Source: Epiperipatus broadwayi
Lineage: Eukaryota > Onychophora > Udeonychophora > Euonychophora > Peripatidae
DNA: 64,000 nt
Assembly (NCBI GenBank): GCA_028023455.1
Contig: JAQFVV010006306.1
Location: 3,065,001-3,129,000, forward strand
Reading direction: 5' to 3'
Under the pieces are notes generated by a model that did not search any database, was not told where the DNA came from, and worked only from the letters and a program-made list of their open reading frames with translations. Position numbers and translations under genes: made by a program. Positions 54,346-63,723 of this stretch are shown in pieces. The stretch's first letter is position 1. Every line of letters starts with the position of its first letter.

Positions 54346-54448
54346 TTTGAAAAAAGAATGTAACGTAATATCATTGTTCTCCACTGATGGCGAGGTCTCA
54401 TCCAGGGCTGTAATATTAATTGTTTGAGAAGATTTAAAGACCACGTAC
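54346..54448 (-). CDS. Candidate coding exon, 103 nt, protein not identified
   Basis: On the minus strand, CAATCATTTTATTCAG precedes an open stretch and TTCAAA followed by GTAAAT ends it. The first base completes a codon from upstream; then 34 codons follow: YVVFKSSQTINITALDETSP and SVENNDITLHSFFK. Codons such as GCC CTG GAT GAG ACC TCG are out of character for this AT-rich region, which favours real coding sequence. NIT is a possible N-glycosylation site. The acceptor boundary CAG/GTACGT also looks like a donor, so the exon could instead lie upstream and end there. No family recognised. It is on the same strand as the candidate terminal exon at 43386-43609, 11 kb downstream, and could belong to the same gene. 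Confidence 0.4.
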
Positions 54449-56109
54449 CTGAATAAAATGATTGATATTGTTACATCTGTCATTTATATTACCTTGTTCA
54501 CTTTGATCAAGTTAACTATGTACTGCAATATTACCAGTGAATTTCATGAGCCCAAAACTATGTGCTAACATGATCTTTTTAAAGGGTATAGGTTTAGGCT
54601 TAGGTTGCTAGAGGTCTCATTCTGGGTCTTTAGTAGTATTTTCAGCCAGGACTAATAAATACTCTCATCACTTTAGGTAGCATAGGTTATATCTATATGA
54701 TGAGCAGGAAATATTCCCTGTGTGGAATAAGCATTATCAGTAATAGGCTTCAAACTGATAATGTCCCTCGGTATTCTCATCATAGTGTATAATTGGGCTA
54801 GTAAGCTAGTTACAATTGTGATCTGAGTGTGGTCGGATCATGGTAGTGTAAGGGGGATCCATGTTAGGAATATATATATATATGACATGGAAGTAACTAT
54901 CTCCTACTGCATTATGGGCCATCTAAAACAATCAAAGAAAGAACAACTATAAGCACTGCTGACTTTTTTTGACAGAAGTTTATGATATACCAAAATAAAG
55001 ATAATTACGTTCCACACACTCATCTGATAAAATCAAATTAATGTAGAACCTTTTCTAAGTAAAAATAGATTGATGCATCTTAATTGACAACTAATGGATA
55101 GCTAATTGATTTGCTTTGGGTAGTTTACCTGAATGAAAAATCTTTATTCCTTGGGACCTGAAAAAATTTAAAAATTCATCTGTCTTGAATTTAAAATCCA
55201 CTTAAGTGAATGTAATAACCATTATACCATGACATCTTTTAAATACAGAAACAAAGTTTGTATTTAATCTAGATTTTATCAGCTTGGATTTATAATTTTA
55301 AGCATTTGGGATTCCAAGTCATTAGCTTGAATAGTGCAGTAGAATATCTATTACGAAGATCCAAAAGTTTGAAATTAGTCCAGAGATCTGTTTGCAGTTA
55401 ACATCTGATATTCGCTGATTACTCACACTTATGTAAATGATTCAGGAATATAATAATATGATATGGTTTTGCTATCAAATTAGCCAATTTTACAACTGTG
55501 AGATTTTATTATTTTAGCATGAGTTATGTCTTATTTTAATTAATAACACTTGTAATTTAATCTTGAATATAAGTAAGTACAATAAATAAATGTATACATA
55601 TTTTTTTTAAAAAAATTTTTTTTAATTAGTATCTTAAATTCATATGATAATTGTCAAAGTCTTGCTTAATTTGATAATTGTTCTATTCAATTTGTGATTT
55701 TTATTTTTCCTAAAAAAATACCTCTCTAAAAAATTTTATCACTAAATTAAGCTGACATGCATTTTGCAAGGAAATAAAAGAATTTAAAAAATGTTTTTAT
55801 TTTTATTTTTTTGATTAGTATAAATTTTTTCACAATGCCAACATACAAAAATAAATGTTTATTACACAGAACTATATATGTGTGTTAAGTTAAAAGTTAC
55901 AGTGCTATTAGTTTGTAAAATTTAGTTTTAATAAAGTGAAAGCTAAAACTTAATCATTAAATATTTTTTTATTTACTTTTTTTTAAAGCAATTACTGTGT
56001 GAAATCCAATGCCAATATTAATTGTTTCTCATTAAGCATCACATGATCACTATCTTCCGTATTTTGAAAATATTTTTGTGTTTTCAATTTCATTCTCATA
56101 GTTTTGTAG
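54449..56109. other. Non-coding stretch
   Basis: A small palindrome CATTATCAGT/ACTGATAATG lies near 54730. There is no gene I can support. Confidence 0.45.
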
Positions 56110-56335
56110 TTAAGTAGAGTTAAAAGGTGGGTGCTGGAGGATTGCATTAGATCCTAAGATCTAGGTGCAGTGCTCTCAGATCCAAAGCTCCTCACTGACG
56201 ATGGCCACAAGCCAGAAACTAGTCTAGGGATATTGGATGAGTAGGCATTAGATAGGGATTTTATGGCCAAGCCTTCTGGCATTCATTGATTACTCTGGTT
56301 GGCACAGGGTGGCAATACTGTATGGAGAGTTTTGC
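56110..56335 (+). repeat. Family 2 repeat, single direct copy
   Basis: Begins with a block containing GTGCTGGAGGATTGCATTAG, then GATCCTAAGATCTAGGTGCA and GTGCTCTCAGATCCAA. It ends with GGGTGGCAATACTGTATGGAG. All parts recur at 34.3, 43.9, 44.4 and 59.6 kb. The monomer is about 210 bases and has no coding capacity. Confidence 0.8.
56180..56238 (+). ncRNA. Hammerhead ribozyme candidate, intact core (family 2)
   Basis: CTGACGA (56195-56201), stem II TGGC/GCCA with a CACAA loop (56202-56214) and GAAA (56215-56218) are perfect. Stem III is AC/GT around TA, giving the canonical GUC triplet (C17 at 56224). Stem I has an inner part TCCTCA against TAGGGA, with one A-C mismatch and one G-U; in other copies TGGGGA restores full pairing. 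Past an AGC/TA internal loop there is an outer part ATCCAA/TTGGAT. Type I topology with an internal loop that could make the usual tertiary contact. Confidence 0.65.
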
Positions 56336-56604
56336 TTTGTTTATAATTAATTGTTTATGTTAACAGATTCAAAATAATAGATGATTTAAAAGAAATCGTA
56401 ATATTAAAATTTGTAAACACATTAAATGGATCAAGGTCATGTGTCAAATATTAAAAACATGTTTAAAAGAAATGGCAACTAGTTTTATTTATATTTTCTA
56501 TGATATTTGAAAAATTCTGAATATAAACAGAAGTTTACTCGAGCTAAAATATAATTAAGTAATAATATATGAATTTTTTCTGCAGTACAGACTTTTTCAT
56601 ACCT
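56336..56604. other. Spacer
   Basis: AT-rich; nothing recognised. Confidence 0.5.
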
Positions 56605-56717
56605 GCACTCCAATATGTAATATATAGGGATTTGAACTCAGACTTTAACACGACCCTCAACTATCCATGCTATCTCATACTGCTGACACACTTGATCACA
56701 CAGATGTCGAAAAGATA

Positions 56718-56778
56718 AATAAGCACCAATAACTGTATTTCATGCTAAACCAGCACTCATCCGTTGGTCCAGATTATC
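56718..56778 (-). ncRNA. Hammerhead-like motif, core-damaged (family 1)
   Basis: Minus strand: CGGATGA replaces CTGATGA (U4 to G), which should inactivate it. Stem II TGCTG with a TT loop and TAGCA, GAAA, and both parts of stem I (ACCAA/TTGGT) remain. Confidence 0.45.
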
Positions 56779-57014
56779 ATCTCCACACATATATTCAATC
56801 AATACTCAACTTATATTAAGGTAGCCAATTTTCATACTTTAATGGTCATGCTCCACTCCACCCCACAACCTCTTTAGCCATCCATTTCATTGAAAATCTG
56901 ATGATGGAACGCTCAAAGCCCACATGGACAACTGAAGAGTTGTGGAGTAAATTGAGTATGAAGATTGGCTATCTTAATATAAACTGAGCATTGATTGTAT
57001 ATATGTGTGGAGAT

Positions 57015-57076
57015 GATAATCTGGACCATCTGATGAGTGCTGGTTCAGCACGAAATACCTTTATTGGTGATTATTT
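57015..57076 (+). ncRNA. Hammerhead ribozyme candidate (family 1)
   Basis: CTGATGA (57030-57036), a perfect six-pair stem II GTGCTG/CAGCAC (57037-57051) and GAAA (57052-57055). Stem III is reduced to one good pair, with U16.1 at 57062 and A17 at 57063. Stem I has a U-U mismatch next to the core (ACCAT against TTGGT), then GATAATC/GATTATT. Confidence 0.55.
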
Positions 57077-57178
57077 ATTTTTTCGACATGTGTGTGATCA
57101 TGTATGTCAGCAGTATAAGATAGCATGTATAGTTGAGAATTGAATGAAAGCCTGAGTTTAAACCCCTATATATAATTA

Positions 57179-57589
57179 AGTAATTTAAGTGGAAAATATT
57201 TTTTTTATGCTAGGAATTGAAAAATGTAAAAACATTTTCAAAATTAAAAGAAAAGGCTTATAATTGGGAAAAATAAAATGCGTATTAAGTCTTAATCTGC
57301 AGAAACTGTTAATCCACACATAGACAACGTAAAGGAATTTTAATCCATTTATAATAAATTCAATCAATTGAAGAATTATTTATTAGAAGTTATGCTAAAT
57401 ATTTTAGTATAATAAAATTAGAAATGACTTAATAAACTGGATTGAGAGCTGATTAACATATCTGATTGGTTCCAGAATCTCAGAACTAAATAAACAATAC
57501 TCTGGGAGATAGACTTGAGAATTAAAGATTCCAAAATCAAAAATTATCCTGCCATTTCTGATAGTCAAGGGTTACCAAACTTCTAGTGA
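57179..57589. other. Spacer
   Basis: AT-rich. The minus frame 57185-57367 has no recognisable feature. Confidence 0.5.
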
Positions 57590-58330
57590 TTAATTATTCG
57601 ATTCTATATGTGCAGATGATTTGCAAATGATATGGGACTTTTACCTGAAGATGAAAAATGTCTTCAGAATATATTGGAAGAAGGATGTATGGATTATGGA
57701 ATGAAGATTAATATTGAGAAGACTAAGTGTTTATGGATAGGGAGAAATGCAAAAAGACTGCAAATTGAAATCTGTGATAACATACTTCAACAGGTAAGGG
57801 AATTTAGATATTTGGTAGTTGGTTGAGTGAGGATAGAAGAAATGAAGATCAAGTTAAAAGACAAATAACATTGGCAAAGGAGGTATTTATTAAGAGAAAG
57901 AAAATATTATATGGATTTTTGAAAAGAATTAAGAAAAAGATTAACATGGGCAATGAGTAATAAAATTAGGAACAGATTGGAAGTATTTGAGATGTGGACA
58001 TGGAGAATGGAAAAAATCATTTGGATGAATAAACTAATAAATTAAGAAGTTTTGAAAAGAGTAAATGGAAAAAGGATTGATTGAGGAAATCAAAGAAAGA
58101 CAGCGAGATATTAAGAAGAAATTATAGTTTAATGAAAGATGTTTTGGGGGAATGGTGAGAGGAAGTAAGAAGAAAGGACGGAAGAGATTGGCATTGTTGG
58201 ATGATATAAGAGATGGGAAGAGTTATGTGTAATTGAAGAGCTGGACGATGAAAAGAATGGAATGGAAAAATGATGAATTGATGATATGACTAGTCTCTGG
58301 ACTTGACCATTTGATGGTGATGATATAAAT
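57590..58330 (+). pseudogene. Non-LTR retrotransposon (LINE) RT fragment
   Basis: Near 57613 a decayed CADDLQM box (the YADD catalytic motif of RT) is followed in the frame 57632-57826 by LQNILEEGCMDYGMKINIEK and TKCLWIGR, then QQVREFRYL. This is the thumb region of a LINE reverse transcriptase. After frameshifts come VFEMWTWRMEKIIWMNK and NEEVLKRVN, then RRNYSLMKDVLG and a degraded MLDDI-x-x-GRSY segment, the usual C-terminal order in LINEs common in arthropods. A GATGGTGATGATAT stretch (58313-58326) resembles the short 3' repeat tail of such elements. The upstream half of RT and the endonuclease are absent. Confidence 0.8.
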
Positions 58331-58504
58331 TTAAAATTATTCAGATATGATAAATGTGAAAGTATATATATTAACCCATCACGATTGTTTCAGAAAATTA
58401 TTATATATCCTTTCATTACTGCACTATTTTGCTTTTCTATTTTTTAACATTAGATAATTTTTGACTAAATTATGGATTTATATATATTATCAATAAATTT
58501 TTAA
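58331..58504. other. Spacer
   Basis: AT-rich; nothing recognised. Confidence 0.5.
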
Positions 58505-58600
58505 ATGTTCAAATCATCTTTGACGCCCTCTGTGGGAAGCTAATTTGAACATTTTTTTATTTGAATTTTCAGCTAGCGATATTCACTGGGATATTATCAA
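58505..58600 (+). repeat. Second copy of the 4.3-kb inverted-repeat family (partial)
   Basis: TGTTCAAAT, GACGCCCTCTG and TTTGAACATTTTT are followed by GAATTTTCAGCTAGCGATAT and CACTGGGATATT, matching 4449-4545. Most of the long arms are missing. Confidence 0.65.
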
Positions 58601-59504
58601 TAAATCTATATGCATTTTATGCTTCGCTTTCTTATCTTACATTATTTATGAAACCCTTAAAATGCTCTAAACGTAATCGTAGTTGTTTACTATTTATTGT
58701 GATTAGCATATAATGTGTAACGTTACATCAATTTAGTATTCCGATTCCCTACTGTGGGCTCTTTTTTCTCACCAATCTTATCTATTTTGAATCCTTAATG
58801 CCATTGTTCCGGCGATTGTCTTGCCTCCCCTCCCCCAATCCCATTTCATTTCCCAATGCTGTATTTTTTAAAAATCCTATTGTGTTGTAAAAGAGCTTTT
58901 AATCTCCTGGTTTTAAAATATAAGCTACTATTACCTTGCGCGAGCGACTATTCATTTTCTTGTGCTTTATAATCCTTCAGAATAAAATGTTTGCTTTAGC
59001 TTTGAAAATGTAAATATTATTTAGATCTAAGAAAATAAAAAGCGCCCATTTTCTAATTTATTTCTATATTAATTTTGCATTCGTCCGGATCTTTTTTTTT
59101 AAAAATAAACTTCTATATTTTTTATAATAATAGTTATTTTTGAATACAGTATATTATTTATATAATATTATAAATATATTTTAATAAAACTACATTGAGA
59201 CGATCCAGTTCTCATTTCATGATGATTAAATGGATGATTTAAGTATATGTAATAATGAAGTATAATAATAATAATATACGTGAAATTGAGCAGTCTTAAA
59301 TTTTATTTTAAAAACAAAATATGTTAATTTATTTGAGCAAGTGACTTAAATGTGTTAATTTTAAAAACGTCATTGCTTGACTTCTGTTTCAAAGAGCATT
59401 TATCTTTATTCTAGAATCATTTATTACATTCTTCATTAATCAATATACACTTTCATCGTTGAAAACTAGAATTCACTGAAATTAATTTAAATAGTAGCAA
59501 AGTC
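58601..59504. other. Non-coding stretch
   Basis: AT-rich with a few GC-richer words (CCTTGCGCGAGCGAC near 58934); nothing recognised. Confidence 0.45.
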
Positions 59505-60260
59505 TCCATATAGTAGTACCATCGAGAATAGAAGCAAGAACGTTTGTGCATAAAGTTCTTATCTAGTGCCTACCCATCCAATATGCTCAGACTAGTTTCT
59601 AGCTTGTGGCTTTCATCAATGAGGAGCTTTGGATCTGAGAGCACTGCATCTAGATCTTAGGATCTAACGCAATCTTCCAACAGCCACCTTTTACCTATTT
59701 AGTTAATTATAAAGCTACGAGGCCAAGATGGAAACACAATAATGTTTTCAACCCAAGCTCTTTCATCTTTAAAGTCGCATAGATCTGAACCCAGTTCAAT
59801 ATCTATACATTTTGGTGTCATATGGGCAGGATTTGTATAAAAGTGCTAAAACATCACATGATCACCCTTTCCTATTCTTGCACAAGCTTTAATTAAACTA
59901 CCTGGTGTCTAAGAGTAGCAAATGGTGATCATGTGATGGAATTAATTTATTTTTACATTTAAAGCCACATTTTATACTATAGATAAATTGGAATTTTGCC
60001 TAAGGTTTCAAATCCAGTCTAATTCATTTGCATAGCTATGCAGATCTGACCAGGTTCAGTCCTATAATATTATTGAGACCTCAGTTCTAGAACAATTGTA
60101 ATCTTCTATTCTTTGATAAATAAGGTTAATACAAATGCAACATAACGTAATCTCTCATACGGATAAAAAAAACAAAAAAACACTGGATATAATTTGGTAT
60201 GGTAATTTGGAGCTATATAGCTATGCAAGTGAATTAGCTTAGTTTGAAACTTTAAAGATT
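59505..60260 (-). repeat. Family 2 element, minus strand, with degraded inverted partner
   Basis: The minus strand carries the family 2 monomer (about 59715-59505). It includes a hammerhead relic with TTGATGA in place of CTGATGA (C3 to U), an AGC/GCT stem II, GAAA and a GUC triplet at about 59640-59585. Beyond it, TTTCAAATCC and AATTCATTTGCATAGC near 60007 pair with GCTATGCAAGTGAATT near 60222 and TTTGAAACTTT, an inverted repeat that parallels the centre of the 43.7-44.5 kb palindrome. Confidence 0.6.
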
Positions 60261-60606
60261 TATTTATTTAAATTTTGGGTTATTAGCTTCCAAGTTTGAA
60301 TTCTGGTCTTCACTGATATTGGCATTAGCCAGAAATTTATTGGTTTAGAGAAGGGAATCTTATGTATTCTACCATCTAGTATCCATTTTATTATTCAAAT
60401 TTATGATATATGGCTTTAGAGTAGGGTTGTATGCCCTAAATATTATTTTTATATGTATGTGTAAATATTTTTAAAGGCTAAGAATGAATATCTGTCTCTC
60501 AAAGTAGCTGGTCTCTGCGTTGGTGAAATTTAAGGCAATATATTTGTGCAAACAATGTCTAGCAGTTGTCTCTTCTTCCCCCCCCCCCAACAACCCTGAA
60601 AATCAC

Positions 60607-60711
60607 CTAAATAGCTTCAAGTACGTTTTCAGTCACTTCAGCTGAAGTTGCAATTGATGTTAAAAGTTCTCTGTCATTGATATCATCACTATAGGTATCA
60701 TATAAAGCTAG
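60607..60711 (-). CDS. Short protein-like open segment, unassigned
   Basis: Minus strand, 34 codons to a stop: YDTYSDDINDRELLTSIATS and AEVTENVLEAI. The acidic, helix-forming composition differs from background. No clear acceptor precedes it and I do not recognise a family; it may be a terminal exon or a transposase scrap. Confidence 0.25.
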   Translation of the reverse strand, partial: LALYDTYSDDINDRELLTSIATSAEVTENVLEAI

Positions 60712-61944
60712 TCAGTGCTGCTGCATGGGTAAAAAATGTTTTTGTACGTGCCACCATCCTCCCCATTCTATGAAATAAAATTTATAAATTAAAAGACATT
60801 TTTTCCCAGCACTTGCATAAGAAAAACTTGAAAACACGGCTTTAGTCATTTAACATGATTGGTAAATAAGTACTTTACATGTTTTATTTATTTATTTCTA
60901 TAAAATAAAACAAATTAATGTTTAAAAAATAAATTTTGAATCAATAATTAAATAATACCTTAAAACAAAAATATTTATTTAGTAACGCAAGTGGGATTTT
61001 TTCTGTCAAAAGTTTTTATATTTTTGGGATAATCCTGCAGAAAATATCTGTTAAAAGGGAAATTTTTATCATATTTAAAAGAACCACCCCACATACCCAC
61101 AAAAGCATTGCACTACTTCCCTCCCCTCTCAGACTGGTTCTGATATTATATAACTAATTACTTATCTGGTTATTAAAAGTATTATGTACATCCAGAATAT
61201 GATTTTTTGGGATGCTTCACTTCTGAGCTCCATTCTGCATAGCAGAAAGATAGCCTAGCTGGTTTCCATTATTTTTTCTGAATCAATACCAGCAGATCAG
61301 TATTTCATTAAAAGTAGTATTAATAAAACCCATTGAAAAACTCTCATGCATGAACTTATTCATGTATTCTATTAACAAAATTATATTCCTTCAATAATAA
61401 AATATTTAGACTATTATTTATTTTTTAAACTGTTAAAAACTAAATTATTATATATATATAGTCAGATATTTTAAATTTTTATACTTACATTGTTTATTGA
61501 TATAACTTTTATATTTTATTAGGTTCACCAAACTAGATCAGTTTTAAATAGCACAGCTGATATAATTCTTACATATCATTAACACATTATTAAAAAGAAA
61601 GTTCTTTGCTCTCAAAATCTATTCATTATTTTTAAATCAGTGCACCTCAGACACCAAACTTGTATGTTTTTTATTAATAAAAATACTTTCGCTTGTTTTC
61701 ATTCAATAATAAAATATTTACACTACTATATTATATTTTTTAACACTTATTAAGTAAGTCCTATTATATATATTATACTTTATTATATAGTTTGACAATT
61801 CCGGCTTTAGCCAGGATTTATGAAAGAAATTTAAATTTTCATATTTAGATTGTTCATTTTAATACATTTTTAGATGCAATTAAAATGCCTTGCACTTTAT
61901 TTTGCTTATTCATAAATTATGATGGATAACTATAAAAAAAAAGA
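60712..61944. other. Non-coding stretch
   Basis: AT-rich; nothing recognised. Confidence 0.5.
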
Positions 61945-62120
61945 AATAAATAGGAAAGGTCCACTATACAGGAAAGATTAAAAAATTGTAACTAGTTTAC
62001 AGCTTAGTACTGCTTTCAATCAAACTGGTCACATTGCCGGCTTGGTCAAAAGCAGTGCTAAGCTATAAAATAATTACAATTTTTTTAATCTTTCCTATAT
62101 AGTGGATCTTCTCTATTTAT
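61945..62120. repeat. Inverted repeat, about 175 bp
   Basis: AATAAATAGGAAAGGTCCACTA and GGAAAGATTAAAAAATTGTAA at the left are matched by TTACAATTTTTTTAATCTTTCC and TAGTGGATCTTCTCTATTTA at the right. Inner arms AGCTTAGTACTGCTTT/AAAGCAGTGCTAAGCT surround a 20-30-base centre. Confidence 0.75.
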
Positions 62121-62699
62121 TGAATTACAAGTGAATAAAAATCTATTGAGTTGTATAAAAGGGGGGGGATCAAACACTTCATTTGTTTTACTAGATACAT
62201 TTTTTACACTTTGTCAAAATTGCAATCATATACAGGTTTGCTTTAAATAATATCATAACCATGAAATTTGTTATTAATTAAATATTTTGGCATGCATTAA
62301 TATCAATTTAAAAATTATGTTTTTTATTCATTGCTTTTCTTAGATTTGGCTGTATTGTGGATTATGGATTAATTTTGAGTTTTTAGCTAAAGAATGCATC
62401 CAAGGAAAGGCTGTTTAGCGAAACATGTAAAAAGATAATATGGCATCTAAAAAAACGATAATATCATTATTAAAAATAGAAAAAGCTATTAATAAAGTGT
62501 GTAATATGGCATAATAAAAAAAGAATATAATATTTAAAAAATTTGCACAAGATGGCGCTGCAATCTATCCCAGAACTCAAACTTTCAGAACTATGCTAAA
62601 TTGAATAACACATTTAAGATTTGTAAAATATTATTGATAATTACATCATATGCAAAATTACTGTAAATTATGAGGCAATATTTTTTAAATAAGTTTTTA
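62121..62699. other. Non-coding stretch
   Basis: A G run at 62161-62168; nothing else recognised. Confidence 0.5.
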
Positions 62700-63560
62700 C
62701 TCTTTATATAAATTAGGATATTTAAATAAAAATGATTGGGAAATCTAAATCTTTTCATTTACATATAAATTTTATTAATTATGATGACGAAAAGGCGTTG
62801 GGCTGTTCGGTTTTGTGCAGTGGGGGAATATATATGAAATATATTTTGAGGGTAATGTCACAATAAGTTTAAGTAATATAATATACATTATACTCCACAA
62901 TTTACACTTCACAATGCACTTTTAATATATGATTTATTTTTACTTCTCTTGCTTACAGTTTCAACTGTCCAGAAATTATCATGAGGTGAGGTTATAAGAG
63001 CTCTGATGATGACTGCTGGACAGTTGAAACTGTAGGCAAGAGGAGGTAAAATAAATCATATATTAAAAGTGCATTGTGAAGTGTAAATTGTGGAGTATAA
63101 GGTATATTATATATAATTCAGCAACGCAAATAAGAAGTGGAAGGAAATTTTAATACTTCAAATAAGTTTAAGTAAAGAAATGTTCCTCTTATATTTAAAA
63201 AATTTATAATCGGAATGTATTTCTAGGAATAAAGTGATTCAGAAATCTAAACATATACATATATTTTATTAATTATTATGACAAAATGGTATCCGCCTGT
63301 TCAGTTTACTATAATGATAAGAGTATATATGTAGTGTATTCAAGCTAATACCTAGAAATTCGAAGTCCAGGTAACTATCAGAAATAAGTTTTAAGTAAAA
63401 AAGTATTTCTATTATATTAAATAAAAATATTTACACTCAGAACATATTTCTAATGATAAAATGATTCAAAAATGTAAACAACTATTTACATATAAACTTT
63501 ATTATCTTGATGTCTTTGTGCCCCAATGATGAAATGCCTTTGTGCCCTGCACATTCACAT
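62700..63560. repeat. Three diverged tandem copies of a tRNA-like unit
   Basis: Related stretches at about 62720-62880, 63160-63380 and 63390-63560 share AAATAAG-TTTAAGTAA, AAAATGATTnnnAAATCTAAA and a TTTATTAATTATnATGAC block. The middle copy carries a tRNA-like run: TTCAGTTTACTATAATGATAAG, then AAATTCGAAGTCCAGG (63303-63372; A- and B-box-like). A family 3 palindrome has interrupted the series. Confidence 0.45.
62876..63112. repeat. Palindromic family 3 element
   Basis: ATATACATTATACTCCAC and TTTACACTTCACAATGCAC at the left return inverted as GTGCATTGTGAAGTGTAAA and GTGGAGTATAAGGTATAT at the right. Near the centre the right arm has CTGATGATGACTG, a CTGGA loop, then CAGTTGAAACTG (63003-63032); the left arm has the damaged inverse. 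It sits within AATAAGTTTAAGTAA sequence present on both sides (62863 and 63164). Confidence 0.75.
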
Positions 63561-63723
63561 CTGGTAACCTTGGAGGTAGTGATATTATGTTAGACTAGAA
63601 TACAACATTACCTTCCTTTACTTGGCACCATCTAGAGAATTCACCTATATAAATTTTTGAATTGAAAGCTATGCAGATTTTATAAGAAATTAATTGATGA
63701 AATAATTTCTATTAGTTATAGAC
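63561..63723. other. Spacer
   Basis: Nothing recognised. Confidence 0.5.

Larger units (their letters stand above)
56605..57178. mobile_element. Palindromic family 1 retrozyme-like element
   Basis: ATATATAGGGATTTGAACTC at the left returns inverted as GAGTTTAAACCCCTATATAT at the right, and the arms match through to a centre near 56905. Each arm holds one hammerhead-like motif, on opposite strands (56718-56778 minus; 57015-57076 plus). Near the centre, TGATGATGGAACGCTCAAAG is the family tail also seen at 23610. Confidence 0.8.
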
